This document shows positions 26,925 through 36,098 of a stretch of 64,000 nt of DNA, one piece after another; within the stretch, counting starts at the first letter, position 1, and each line of letters starts with the position of its first letter. The stretch is from assembly GCA_017937125.1 (NCBI GenBank), contig JAGBEH010000001.1, positions 1 through 64,000 on the forward strand, in the 5' to 3' direction. The position numbers and the translations under genes were made by a program. This DNA is from Alistipes sp. Its GTDB lineage: Bacteria > Bacteroidota > Bacteroidia > Bacteroidales > Rikenellaceae. The notes under the pieces were generated by a model. The model was not told the origin of the DNA, ran no database searches, and saw only the letters and a program-made list of their open reading frames with translations.

Positions 26925-28172
26925 ATGCGAACGGATATGATAAAACATTCCAAACATAACAATCGCTCAGTATTGGAGATGTCGAACGGGCTTTTGACAG
27001 TCTATATCGCTCCCGAGCTCGGCGGGCGTATTCTGCAAATAGTCATCGACGGAGAGGAGCTGCTGTTCGAGAATGAAAATCTGAAAGGTATGGCCAATGT
27101 TCAGGGTACGGCACGCTGGACGGGCACGTGGCAGAATTTCGGCGGCGAGAAGTTGTGGGTGGCGCCTCAAGGCTGGGATAGCGACGACGAGTGGCCCGGT
27201 CCTCCTTGTCCCGTAATAGACGGCGGCAGTCATAAGGTTTCGATAGACGGCGATACGGTATCATTGACATCGGCCGTGCAACGCCAGATCGGCGTGTCGG
27301 TAGGGCGTTCTATCCGTTTGGCGGACGGAACCTCCCGCATAGATATCGATGCGTGGCTTCGAAACGATGCCGATCACAGCAAGCGCTGGGCGATATGGGC
27401 TGTCGCACAGGTCGTCGCGTCGTCGTCCGAACGCGGCCATTTCAAGGTGTTTTTCGGATGCGACCGTTCGAAACTCGGTTATCAGGTAATACACGGAGTC
27501 GTCAATTCGCCGCAGTGGCGCGTGCGCGACAATATCGTCGAAGTCGATTATCAATATATCGCAGGTAAGATCGGCTGCAATCCCGATAACGGTTGGGCGT
27601 GCTATATGAACTGCGATAAAGGCGTTTGTCTGGTTTCGAGTTACGACCCCGCAGAGGATAAGGAGTACGATATGGATGCTCCGTTGCAGGTGTGGACTCA
27701 GGGGCGCGGATCGGTGTATACTCGAGGATCGCTCTCCGTATGTCCCGACAATATGAAGGTGAACCCCGGTTATATGCAGGTCGAATTGTTGTCGCCTTTA
27801 CAGCGCGTGCGGGCGGGTGAAAGCATACGCCATCGGTATTCGATGTGGGCGTGTCGCGTGCATCCGTCGTCGTCCGTTGTGTCGTGGGGGCGCAACTGGC
27901 TCGCTACGTCCGATATCGCCGTGCGGCGCGGGAGCGTCGTCGCCCGTTTGGGCGTTGCGATCGAGGGGTATGTGGCTGTCGAATGCTGTGGCAGTGTGAC
28001 GAAAGTGCCGTGCGGTCCTACGGCTCCTGTCGATCTCGATGTGCCCGTTTCGTCGAATGACATCTCGATTTCTTTATACGATTCCGATAATAATCTTGTC
28101 GAACGCATATATCGTTCGAGCCGCTCGTTCGACTCCATATTCAGCGACGGTGAAACGGTAGAGTGTATTTGA
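26925..28172 (+). CDS. DUF4380 domain protein
   Basis: 415 residues with no signal peptide. The N-terminal half (~15-280) matches the DUF4380 pattern (VLEMSNGLLTVYIAPELGGR, ILQIVIDGEELLFENENL, GTWQNFGGEKLWVAPQGW), a beta-sandwich related to galactose-mutarotase folds. The C-terminal ~120 residues look like an all-beta accessory domain. The function is not established; a carbohydrate-related role is suggested by fold and by the PUL next door. It is a single-gene unit between a promoter-like box and a 14-bp terminator. An alternative start is the ATG at 26937. Confidence 0.8.
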   Translation: MRTDMIKHSKHNNRSVLEMSNGLLTVYIAPELGGRILQIVIDGEELLFENENLKGMANVQGTARWTGTWQNFGGEKLWVAPQGWDSDDEWPGPPCPVIDGGSHKVSIDGDTVSLTSAVQRQIGVSVGRSIRLADGTSRIDIDAWLRNDADHSKRWAIWAVAQVVASSSERGHFKVFFGCDRSKLGYQVIHGVVNSPQWRVRDNIVEVDYQYIAGKIGCNPDNGWACYMNCDKGVCLVSSYDPAEDKEYDMDAPLQVWTQGRGSVYTRGSLSVCPDNMKVNPGYMQVELLSPLQRVRAGESIRHRYSMWACRVHPSSSVVSWGRNWLATSDIAVRRGSVVARLGVAIEGYVAVECCGSVTKVPCGPTAPVDLDVPVSSNDISISLYDSDNNLVERIYRSSRSFDSIFSDGETVECI

Positions 28173-28191
28173 CGTCGCTCGTTTTCGTTGT

Positions 28192-28230
28192 GCCTGCGCG
28201 GCCGCTTTACGGCGGCCGCGCAGGCTGTTT
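28192..28230 (+). terminator. Intrinsic terminator after the DUF4380 gene
   Basis: A perfect 14-bp GC-rich stem (GCCTGCGCGGCCGC at 28192-28205 with its complement at 28212-28225) around a 6-base loop, followed by TGTTTT. Confidence 0.85.
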
Positions 28231-28306
28231 TCGTATCATAACCGTAAACGGCATGCCTCCCGATGCGACGTTTTTTATCTCTTGAAAATATTTTTATTCG
28301 ATTTTA

Positions 28307-28338
28307 TTTGCAAATTAATATTAAAATTTTTAGTTTTG
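28307..28338 (+). promoter_or_regulatory. Promoter of the polysaccharide utilization locus
   Basis: TTTG (28307-28310), 20 bases, TAGTTTTG (28331-28338): an exact match to the Bacteroidota consensus in both boxes and spacing. A leader of ~125 bases follows before the first small gene. The next convincing terminator is at 52652, so this one promoter may drive ~24 kb. Confidence 0.82.
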
Positions 28339-28470
28339 TAACATTGAAGAATAATTAATAAAAATATTTAATTTATTGAAGATCTCTTTCGGATATGTCG
28401 AAGAGATTTCAGCCGCGAGTGCGGCATCGATGCCCTGACCTGAAACAATATAACCTAAAATCATACTGCT

Positions 28471-28617
28471 ATGGAAAAACGGATTGATCCGAGATCTCGC
28501 AGGAGGTCTTATCGTACTCCGGAATTACGCTGCGGCGAGATTGCCGTAATGCGGGGTTTCGCCTTATCGTCTACCGAACTCGACCCCGTCAGGGAGGAGG
28601 AATTTTCTTGGGAATAA
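28471..28617 (+). CDS. 48-residue peptide at the head of the PUL
   Basis: A short frame, ATG at 28471 to TAA at 28615-28617, beginning MEKRIDPRSRRRSYRTPEL and ending REEEFSWE. The layout (basic N-terminus, a Y-x-TPEL element, an EIAVMRGFALS element, then an acidic stretch ending near a tryptophan) resembles small uncharacterised peptides often encoded before fimbrillin-like genes in Bacteroidota. It sits 15 bases before the first lipoprotein gene, directly after the promoter leader. No function is known; a leader-peptide role or a co-expressed accessory peptide are both possible. Confidence 0.6.
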   Translation: MEKRIDPRSRRRSYRTPELRCGEIAVMRGFALSSTELDPVREEEFSWE

Positions 28618-28632
28618 CCTTAAAACCGAACG

Positions 28633-31152
28633 ATGATGAAAAAATCATACTTTGCCGTTCTGTCTCTCGCACTCGTCTGCGCAGGCTGTACGAAAGATGC
28701 GGATATGTCCGCAAACCGTCCTTTAGAGAAGGTTACCTGTATAAATGTAAGCGTCGGGGATGAGACCCGTATATCGCTCGGCGATAGGGGCGAAGACGGA
28801 ACATATCCCGTAATATGGAGCGACGGAGATGCCGTTGCGATCAACGGCTGTGTATCGACATCAGTTGCCATAGATGCCTTGAATCCGTCGAAAGCCTCTT
28901 TTTCGTTCGACGGTGTACTGCTCGAAACGCCTTATGATGTCGTATATCCCGCATCGGCTTTCGATGCGGATACTAAGTGTATCGTATTGCCTTCGGTACA
29001 GCGGTATGTCGGCGGCTCGTTCGACCCGCAGGCGGCCGTGCTGTTAGGACATAGCGAGAGCGCGGGAGCCGTGCATCTGAAGAATGCTATGGCATTTATG
29101 AAAGTTACGGTCGCGGCGGGTACGCATAGCGATCCCGTGCGGTTTATCCGTATTGCGGGAAACGAAGGCGAGCCGATGTGCGGCCGTTTTACTCCCGACT
29201 ATGCTCTTGCGACACTTGCGGGAGCAGATGATATCGGCGTATACGCTGAACTCGATTGCGGTGAAAACGGCATCGCTCTCGGCAGCGAATTTATCGTTGC
29301 AATTCCTGCGGCGACCTATGCGTCGGGCATTACGATGCTTATAGTAGATACGCAGAACCATTATCAGGTTATCTGTTCGACCTCAGCGTTCGCTCCTGCG
29401 GCCGGAACGATATATGCCAGCGAGGTAACATTCGAACCGACGGGAACCTATGTCGATGGAGGCATCTATACCGCGGCCGATTGGCGGGCATTCGCTGCCG
29501 CTGCGGACGGCGGAGTGTCGGCATCGTACGACGGGAGTATCGACGAAGCGTCGGCAGCGACAGGCGATTGGTCGAAATGGACTGATGCCGACGGCAAGGT
29601 GCGGCTTATGAACGATATAACCGTCGGCGATGTATATTGGACGAACGATGCGGCGACGATTTCATCGCGTGTCAATGCCATATCCAACTGGAAGGGCATA
29701 TTCGACGGCAACGGGCATACCATAACCGTTAAGAATTTACGCAACCCGCTGTTCATAAATGTTTTCGGCACTGTCGAGAACCTTACTCTCAAGGGCACTG
29801 CCGCATTGCGTACTCCGCGAAGTCTCGGTTCGACCGTTGCAGCTCAGTTGCAGGCAGGCGGCATTTTGAGGAACGTGACCAACGATGTGGATCTGACGGT
29901 AGAGTACGACTCTAACGGTGCCGCATTGGGCGGTATATGCGCACGCGCTTTCGGCGGTGTGATCGACGGATGCGTGAATAACGGAAAGATCGAAATTTCG
30001 ACCGATGCGTCCGTTACCGCGAGCAGCGCAGGACGTACCGCGTATGCCGGCGGTATTCTCGGGCGTGTAGGTTCGATCGCTACTACGGCCTTTACCGTTC
30101 CGACTATCGCACCCGTCGTGCTGTCGAACTGTACGAATAACGGAGCCGTTACCGTCTCGAACGACTGGATGGCCGATTATCTCGCCGCCGGCGGTATGGT
30201 GGGCTGGGTGTGCGGCAAGACCGACGATGCGGCTGCCGCTTTGCTCACGATGAACGGATGTGCGAATAACGGTGCGGTTGCGATGTCGGGACCGTCGAAT
30301 ACGGGACGTTGGGTGACCAATCTCGGTGCCGGTGTAGGCGGTATGGTCGGTTTCGCGGGACGGGCTATGTCGGCTACTTATATTATAATAGGATTTCCGT
30401 ACGGTTCGCAGGCCGATTATTGCGACGGCTATGCTATGAAATTCACCGATTGCATCAATCGTGGAACCGTGTCGATTTCCAATCTTGCGGGAACGAATGC
30501 TGGCGGAACCGCATCGGCACGAAGCAAGTGCTGTGTCGGCGGATTTGCGGGCGTGATGTTCGGAGCGATCGCCCGACACGCCGAGATGACGGGTTGTAAA
30601 AATTACGGCGATGTTATCGGCGGCGTTGCGGGCAGCAGTGCGGCGGCGAGCCGTTCGAATATCGTCGGCGGTATGATCGGATACGGCGGTTGCATCGATA
30701 TGACGGATTGCACGGTTAAGTGTGCGCGTATCGGCGAGGACGGCTGTTCCGTAAGTGCCGTCGGAGGCGTTTTCGGCGTCGGCTTCAATAAGTTCTCGCT
30801 CGAAAACTGCCGTATATTCGTCGAGACATTGAACTACGGCAATATAGCTATAAGCGCTACGTCCAACAGTTTTTACGGTTTCATTAACGGCGGCTCTACG
30901 ATGATTACGCGTGCCGACGACGACGGGACGGCCTACACCGCTTTGGCGGGATCGACAGTTAGGGGTTGCAAGGTCGGCGGACGAATGGTCTATAAACATA
31001 CTAACGGCGGTACGTACGGCGGTGAAGCAGTCATAAACGATGATGAGAGTGCGACTGTCGAGAAATTGTTCAATCCGTTGGATTGTGCCAAGAGTTCGTT
31101 CATAAATAGCTTTGCCGTCTCCGATACGACATATTGGGACGGTGTCGAATAG
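28633..31152 (+). CDS. Fimbrillin-like/beta-helix surface lipoprotein A
   Basis: 839 residues with a lipoprotein-type signal (FAVLSLALVCAGC) followed by KDAD, acidic residues that favour surface export in this phylum. Residues ~30-260 match the fimbrillin-like (Mfa_like_1) pattern, including TRISLGDRGEDGTYPVIWSD and the following GDAVAINGC. From ~290 comes a repetitive, glycine- and asparagine-rich region: an entry motif GIFDGNGHTITVKNL, then repeats of the type AGGMVGWV...CANNGAVAMSG, consistent with a GLUG-like right-handed beta-helix. Probably a surface glycan-binding or adhesin-like protein. It is paralogous to the next gene, which starts 40 bases downstream. Confidence 0.75.
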   Translation: MMKKSYFAVLSLALVCAGCTKDADMSANRPLEKVTCINVSVGDETRISLGDRGEDGTYPVIWSDGDAVAINGCVSTSVAIDALNPSKASFSFDGVLLETPYDVVYPASAFDADTKCIVLPSVQRYVGGSFDPQAAVLLGHSESAGAVHLKNAMAFMKVTVAAGTHSDPVRFIRIAGNEGEPMCGRFTPDYALATLAGADDIGVYAELDCGENGIALGSEFIVAIPAATYASGITMLIVDTQNHYQVICSTSAFAPAAGTIYASEVTFEPTGTYVDGGIYTAADWRAFAAAADGGVSASYDGSIDEASAATGDWSKWTDADGKVRLMNDITVGDVYWTNDAATISSRVNAISNWKGIFDGNGHTITVKNLRNPLFINVFGTVENLTLKGTAALRTPRSLGSTVAAQLQAGGILRNVTNDVDLTVEYDSNGAALGGICARAFGGVIDGCVNNGKIEISTDASVTASSAGRTAYAGGILGRVGSIATTAFTVPTIAPVVLSNCTNNGAVTVSNDWMADYLAAGGMVGWVCGKTDDAAAALLTMNGCANNGAVAMSGPSNTGRWVTNLGAGVGGMVGFAGRAMSATYIIIGFPYGSQADYCDGYAMKFTDCINRGTVSISNLAGTNAGGTASARSKCCVGGFAGVMFGAIARHAEMTGCKNYGDVIGGVAGSSAAASRSNIVGGMIGYGGCIDMTDCTVKCARIGEDGCSVSAVGGVFGVGFNKFSLENCRIFVETLNYGNIAISATSNSFYGFINGGSTMITRADDDGTAYTALAGSTVRGCKVGGRMVYKHTNGGTYGGEAVINDDESATVEKLFNPLDCAKSSFINSFAVSDTTYWDGVE

Positions 31153-31192
31153 ACTTGCGGACGGAATTTTTCGAATCGAAATATTAAATCTT

Positions 31193-33670
31193 ATGAAGAT
31201 GTTATTTGCGAAACCGTTTGCGATTGCAGTTTCGGGGCTTCTTTGTCTTGCGGCATGTACGGACGGCATCGACTATCCGAGCCGAAATGCCGGTCGTGAA
31301 GATTGCGGTCGTGTGCTCGTTTCGGCATCCGCTCCGTCGGACGGCACGAGAACCCATTCGGGCGAAACGGCCGACGGACGTATGCCCGTATACTGGAGCG
31401 ACGGGGATGTGTTGAATGTCAATGGAGTGAACTCTTCGCCGTTAGCACTCGACGGTCGCGACGGCGTAACGTCGGCGCAGTTCGAACTGAAAAACGTTGC
31501 GGCGCCGTATTATGCCCTTTATCCCGATGCGATATTCGTTTCGTCCGACAACGGATACCGCACGGCCGTTATAGATATTCCCGTCGAGCAGGCGTATGCC
31601 GAAAATTCGTTTGCCGAAGGATCGGCTATTCTCTACGGTTCCGCCGCCGAAGGCGAGACCGTAGCCCTTAAAAATTTATGCGGAGGTATGCGTCTGTCTC
31701 TTACGGGCAACGGAACGACTGTCGGCGCGATTACGGTTACGAGTGCGGACGGACGTATTGCGGGACGGTTCGGTCTCGATTTGGAAACGGGGGCTTTGAC
31801 GGCAATCGAGACGTCGTCGTGCATTCGGCTGACTATGCCCGACGGCGGGGTCGCACTGAGTTCCGTACCGCGCGATTTTTACGTTATGCTGCCTGAGGGC
31901 GACTATCCCGACGGGTTCGAGATAAAGATTATCGAAGCGTCGTCGAAGAAGACTATGAACCTCAAGTGGACTCGTACGAATGCGGCGGATGCCGCAGGTA
32001 CGGGTGTCGCGGTCAAGGCAGGACGTATAGCCGATTTCGGAAATATCTCTTATGCGCCTACTCATCGCGAGATACTTTCGGCCGACGATTTCATCGAATT
32101 TGCGGCTGCGGCCGACGGCAGTGCCGCTGCGGGCAACTCTTCGGGAGGTGCACAGGGAGATTATTCGGATTGGATAGCTCCCGACGGCGAGGTGAAGCTC
32201 TGTGCCGATATTTCGCTGCCCGCGACCGTATGGTATGCCGATGCTTCGCTCCGCAAGGGGGTGGTTACGAACTGGTACGGCATATTCGACGGCGGAGGAC
32301 ATACGATAACGATAGCCGAACACGGATCTCCGCTGTTCTACAACATATATGAAGGCGGTGCCGTCAAAAATCTGACTGTCGCCGGACATATGGTGCCTGC
32401 GTCGGGCGGACAGTCGGCACCGGGTTGCTGCTGTTTTGCCGGCTATGTCTACGGCGGTGAAATTCTGTCGTGCGTAAACGAAGCCGATATCGAAGCTGTG
32501 CTCGGTATCAATACCGCAATGGCGGCATTCGCTCGTCAGATCGAAGCGGGCACTATCGCCGACTGCGAGAACAGAGGCGATATCACTTTGAGGGTGAATA
32601 CTCAAACGAACAATATGAACGCCTATGCGGGAGGTATCGTCTCGATAATAGGGCAGATCGGAGTTACGGAGCCTCGTTTGTCGGGCAACGTGGTTATTCG
32701 GAACTGCCGTAACGACGGAGATGTCAAGATCGAAGTTCTTGCCAAGGCATCTGCGGCTTTGAACGTAAACTGGTGTGCTATGGGAGGTATTGCGGGTTGG
32801 CTCTCGGGCGGCGATGCCGAACGGTATGCGTCGATCGTGAATTGCGAAAACAACGGCGATCTTCTCATCGCATCGCCTGCGAATAATGCGGCTGCAAGTT
32901 CCGGTTCTTCGGTCGGCGGCATCGTCGGTTGGGCGTTTCGTGCGAGCAACGGCGGGCAGGTCATCTCTTTCCCGCTCGGCGGAGAGTCCACTACGGCATA
33001 CGACGGCTTTTATTTCGAAATGTCCGATTGCCGTAATTACGGGACGGTATCGGCGCGCGTTATGTCGGCGGGCGGATCGTCATCCAATCGTTCGCGTTCG
33101 ATAGCGGGAGGTTTGGTCGGCACCTGTTTCGGAAAAGTCGATAGGCACGTCGAGATACGCAACTGCGCCAATTACGGACAGACCGACGGCGGCAATGCGG
33201 ATTATGCGCGTTCGTACTGCTGCTGCGCGGCCGGCGGACTTATCGGCTGCGGCGGATTTACGGATATTGCGGGATGCAGGCTCGATGCGCAGATAGGCGA
33301 CGGTACGAACCCGATGTTCTGTGCCGGCGGCGTGTTCGGCATATTCTTCAATCGTTCGACGGTCGAGGATTGTACGGTAGTGCCGCGCATACGGCTCGTA
33401 AATCAGGATTGGGAGTATTGCGGACTGTTCGCCGGAGCTGCGGGAACGATGATAACACGCGATACGGAGGCGGCTCACCGCTATATGGCGGGTACGGAAT
33501 TCCGTGTTTCGCGTGTCGGCGGCAGAATATGGTGCCGCACCTCGTCGCGCACAATCGACAGAGAGATAACGAGAGCGAATTATATGTCGAACATATTCTG
33601 CGACAAGGATGCTTCGACGGCGCTCGTTACCGATAACATAACCGTGTCGGATATTTCGCTCAGCGACTGA
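31193..33670 (+). CDS. Fimbrillin-like/beta-helix surface lipoprotein B
   Basis: 825 residues. Start 31193 gives a clear lipoprotein signal (FAIAVSGLLCLAAC); an in-frame ATG at 31112 lies inside the preceding gene. The domain order is that of its upstream neighbour: a fimbrillin-like domain with GTRTHSG...MPVYWSDGDVLNVNGV, then a beta-helix opening with WYGIFDGGGHTITIAEHG and repeats such as CENNGDLLIASPA and GGIVGWAF. Similarity to the neighbour runs throughout but is clearly diverged, so the tandem duplication is old. It likely shares the same surface role, with a different ligand or spacing. Confidence 0.75.
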   Translation: MKMLFAKPFAIAVSGLLCLAACTDGIDYPSRNAGREDCGRVLVSASAPSDGTRTHSGETADGRMPVYWSDGDVLNVNGVNSSPLALDGRDGVTSAQFELKNVAAPYYALYPDAIFVSSDNGYRTAVIDIPVEQAYAENSFAEGSAILYGSAAEGETVALKNLCGGMRLSLTGNGTTVGAITVTSADGRIAGRFGLDLETGALTAIETSSCIRLTMPDGGVALSSVPRDFYVMLPEGDYPDGFEIKIIEASSKKTMNLKWTRTNAADAAGTGVAVKAGRIADFGNISYAPTHREILSADDFIEFAAAADGSAAAGNSSGGAQGDYSDWIAPDGEVKLCADISLPATVWYADASLRKGVVTNWYGIFDGGGHTITIAEHGSPLFYNIYEGGAVKNLTVAGHMVPASGGQSAPGCCCFAGYVYGGEILSCVNEADIEAVLGINTAMAAFARQIEAGTIADCENRGDITLRVNTQTNNMNAYAGGIVSIIGQIGVTEPRLSGNVVIRNCRNDGDVKIEVLAKASAALNVNWCAMGGIAGWLSGGDAERYASIVNCENNGDLLIASPANNAAASSGSSVGGIVGWAFRASNGGQVISFPLGGESTTAYDGFYFEMSDCRNYGTVSARVMSAGGSSSNRSRSIAGGLVGTCFGKVDRHVEIRNCANYGQTDGGNADYARSYCCCAAGGLIGCGGFTDIAGCRLDAQIGDGTNPMFCAGGVFGIFFNRSTVEDCTVVPRIRLVNQDWEYCGLFAGAAGTMITRDTEAAHRYMAGTEFRVSRVGGRIWCRTSSRTIDREITRANYMSNIFCDKDASTALVTDNITVSDISLSD

Positions 33671-33697
33671 ACCGACTGTTAAGCCGAAAAATTTACG

Positions 33698-34561
33698 ATG
33701 AAGAGATTGATTTGCATTTTGATTTTCGCTTCGTGCTGCGTCGCTTGCAGTGATGACGGAGATACGCGCGAACCCGTTATCGAGGGACATTCGATTTTCC
33801 GTGCCGATGTCGAGACACTGACGTTTCTCGGCGGGAGCGACTTCGAACATATCTGGCTCAAGGGCGAAAACATAGGCGTTTACGGTTCGCTTCAGGGAGA
33901 GAACAACGAGTTCATTCTCAAACGCGACTATTACGACCGTACGGGCGAAGCCGAGTTCTACGGACCGAAAGTCAAGGGCGATGTAATTATGGCCTACTGG
34001 CCTTACGATGCGGCTGCGGAGGCGCGTATCGGGGCTTTCCCGATGACCGTAAGCAGCGAGCAGGTGCGGTGCGAAAATCCTTACGAACAGTTTTTGGAAA
34101 CATCGCGCCTTTTCGCCCGTTACGATATGTACGGCGACGGAAAACTGCATTTCGAGTATCCGTTGGGCGCTATCGCCGTCGAGATAGATTATGCCGTTAC
34201 GGTGAAGAAAATAATCCTTTCGTCCGAGACCCGCAAATTGTCGGGGCGTGGATATGTCGATGAAAATATGACCTTCGCGATCGCATCGAACGGCTCGAAT
34301 TCCATTACGCTCGATTGTGGCGACGGCATAGTATCGACACCCGAAGCGAAAGAACGTTTCCACATTATGCTGCCTGCGGGCGAATATGCCGAGCGCGAGC
34401 TTACGCTTACGATCGAAGCCGTTCCCGCATCAGACAGTTTTTCGTATAAAATGAAACCGATAACGGTAGGCCGCGTATCCGTAGCCGAAAACAACATAGT
34501 GGCCGTCCGTATCGGCAGCGATCTGCCGGATTTCGGGTTCGAACCTAATCCTTTGGACTGA
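33698..34561 (+). CDS. Fimbrillin-like lipoprotein
   Basis: 287 residues, signal MKRLICILIFASCCVAC followed by SDDGD, a strong surface-export-like acidic stretch. The body has the fimbrillin-like order of strands (HIWLKGENIGVYGS, then GDVIMAYWPYDAAAEA, then a late FHIMLPAGEYAERELTLTIEA block seen in Mfa_like_1 domains). There is no C-terminal enzyme or beta-helix. The next gene begins 5 bases after its stop. Confidence 0.68.
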   Translation: MKRLICILIFASCCVACSDDGDTREPVIEGHSIFRADVETLTFLGGSDFEHIWLKGENIGVYGSLQGENNEFILKRDYYDRTGEAEFYGPKVKGDVIMAYWPYDAAAEARIGAFPMTVSSEQVRCENPYEQFLETSRLFARYDMYGDGKLHFEYPLGAIAVEIDYAVTVKKIILSSETRKLSGRGYVDENMTFAIASNGSNSITLDCGDGIVSTPEAKERFHIMLPAGEYAERELTLTIEAVPASDSFSYKMKPITVGRVSVAENNIVAVRIGSDLPDFGFEPNPLD

Positions 34562-34566
34562 CAGCA

Positions 34567-35220
34567 ATGAAAATACAACTATATATGATATGTGCATCGT
34601 GCGTTTTGGGCGCCGTGTCGTGCGAAAACGGCACGGAGATACGCACGCAGGGGCGCTCGTTGGGCGAGATAGAAGTCTCGGCCGACGAAGGTTTTCGATC
34701 CGTAGCCATTACGACCGACGGTGTGTGGTATGTGGGCGAGGCCGACAGTGCCGACTGGGTGTCGTTCGACGATACGGTCGGACGCGACAACGGGGCTTTT
34801 ACGGTGTTTTACGAAGCCAATAAATCCGATCTTTCCGAAACGCGGCTCAAACGTATGGCGCGTATCGTCGTTTCGACGGCCGACAAGTATACGGCCGATA
34901 CCCTCTATCTGAAGCAGTACGGTGCGCCTGCCGTGCTTAGGTTCCGTTCGTCGGAGGTCGAGGTCGGAGCTGCCGGCGGTACGCTATCCGTCGAAGTCTC
35001 TTCGAACATTCCCGCAGCCGAAAGCCGAAGGATAAAGGTATCCGCCGATGCGGCTTGGATACGCAATCTTTCGTTCGACGGTATTTCGCAGGTGCGATTT
35101 GCTGCCGTCGCGACCTCGGAGGGGCGGCGCGGAACGATAACCATATCTTTTATCGACGGTTGGGGCGATATGTGCAGCTCGTCGATCGATGTAATTCAAA
35201 AGGCGGAGGGCGGATTATGA
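34567..35220 (+). CDS. Small lipoprotein with two BACON-like domains
   Basis: 217 residues, signal ending GAVSC. Residues ~32-120 and ~122-213 each read as a BACON-type Ig-like domain: the first has SADEGFRSVAITTDGVWYV and ends LYLKQYG, the second has VEVGAAGGTLSVEVSSN and ends IDVIQKAEGG. BACON domains are thought to serve as carbohydrate-contacting or spacer modules. Its stop overlaps the next start (ATGA, 35217-35220), indicating translational coupling. Confidence 0.7.
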   Translation: MKIQLYMICASCVLGAVSCENGTEIRTQGRSLGEIEVSADEGFRSVAITTDGVWYVGEADSADWVSFDDTVGRDNGAFTVFYEANKSDLSETRLKRMARIVVSTADKYTADTLYLKQYGAPAVLRFRSSEVEVGAAGGTLSVEVSSNIPAAESRRIKVSADAAWIRNLSFDGISQVRFAAVATSEGRRGTITISFIDGWGDMCSSSIDVIQKAEGGL

Positions 35221-36077
35221 TGTCTATCGTGAAAAACTGTCTTGTTACGGTCGGTTTAATATTCGTGTTGTGCGGATGTTCGGCGAAAGTGGAGAGCGGC
35301 GAACACGTCGTCGGTGTCGAGTTCGAGCCGTCGGAGCAATCGATCCTGAAGGTCGTGTATTGGAATACGACGAACGGGATGTCGTACGATGCCGACAATG
35401 ACTATGCGCGATTTACGGCGTGGGTCGCGGAGCAGAACCCAGATGTTCTCGCCGTTTGCGAAGCGGATGCCGCTATGCTTGCGGACAAAATGGAGGCGTG
35501 GGGACACTCGTATATCGCCGTTGCTGATGATGAGAGGTATCCTGTCGTCGTGACTTCGAGGTACGAAACGGGCATTGCCGAAAGCGTGGCTGTTGCCGAC
35601 GGAAAATCGGCGCTGCACGTTACGGTGGGCGATATTCATTTCGTGGTTATGGATATCGATCGGACGTTGGCGCCGCTTGCGGCCTGCGCACGTATGGTCT
35701 CGGTGCTCGACGCCACTTACGACAATCGGTCGTACGTCGCCGAGAAGTGGGTCGTCGGCGGTTCGATGTATCATCTTTCGGTTATGGATATGGACGATGC
35801 TCCCGATATGTATCCGTCGCGAATAGATGCCGACGAGTACCGTTTCGACCTTTATGCGTGGAACGAAAATCTCGTGGACTGCATAGCGCAATTATACAAA
35901 TTCTTCATCCCTACCTATACGCCGACAGATGCGTCGTCCGAAGCGTATCGTGCCGATTACGTCTATGTTTCGAAGAGCATATATCAAGGTTGTCTCGATA
36001 GTGCCGAGATCATAGACGACGACTTCGCGGCACGCGCATCCGAACACAAGCCGATCGTACTGACGGTAAGATACTGA
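35217..36077 (+). CDS. Endonuclease/exonuclease/phosphatase-fold lipoprotein, catalytically degenerate
   Basis: About 285 residues, signal ending FVLCGC. The EEP fold is suggested by LKVVYWNTTNG (first strand), NPDVLAVCEAD (metal-binding Glu), VVMDIDRTL, WVVGGSMYH and the final ASEHKPIVL. Active members usually have a GDFN-like motif and a terminal SDH; here the former reads GSMY and the latter SEH, so the key Asp and Asn are lost. A structural or binding role is more likely than hydrolysis. The start could be 35217 or 35220 (adjacent ATGs). The susC-type gene follows after 21 bases. Confidence 0.62.
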   Translation: MMSIVKNCLVTVGLIFVLCGCSAKVESGEHVVGVEFEPSEQSILKVVYWNTTNGMSYDADNDYARFTAWVAEQNPDVLAVCEADAAMLADKMEAWGHSYIAVADDERYPVVVTSRYETGIAESVAVADGKSALHVTVGDIHFVVMDIDRTLAPLAACARMVSVLDATYDNRSYVAEKWVVGGSMYHLSVMDMDDAPDMYPSRIDADEYRFDLYAWNENLVDCIAQLYKFFIPTYTPTDASSEAYRADYVYVSKSIYQGCLDSAEIIDDDFAARASEHKPIVLTVRY

Positions 36078-36098
36078 CCCCTTAAATCGAATTGACAG

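Noticed and set aside
28633-34561. A fimbrial (FimA/Mfa1) operon
   Set aside because: The fimbrillin-like domains sit on large beta-helix or enzyme-like proteins, and no minor-pilin, anchor or tip genes are present; the genes belong to a SusCD locus.
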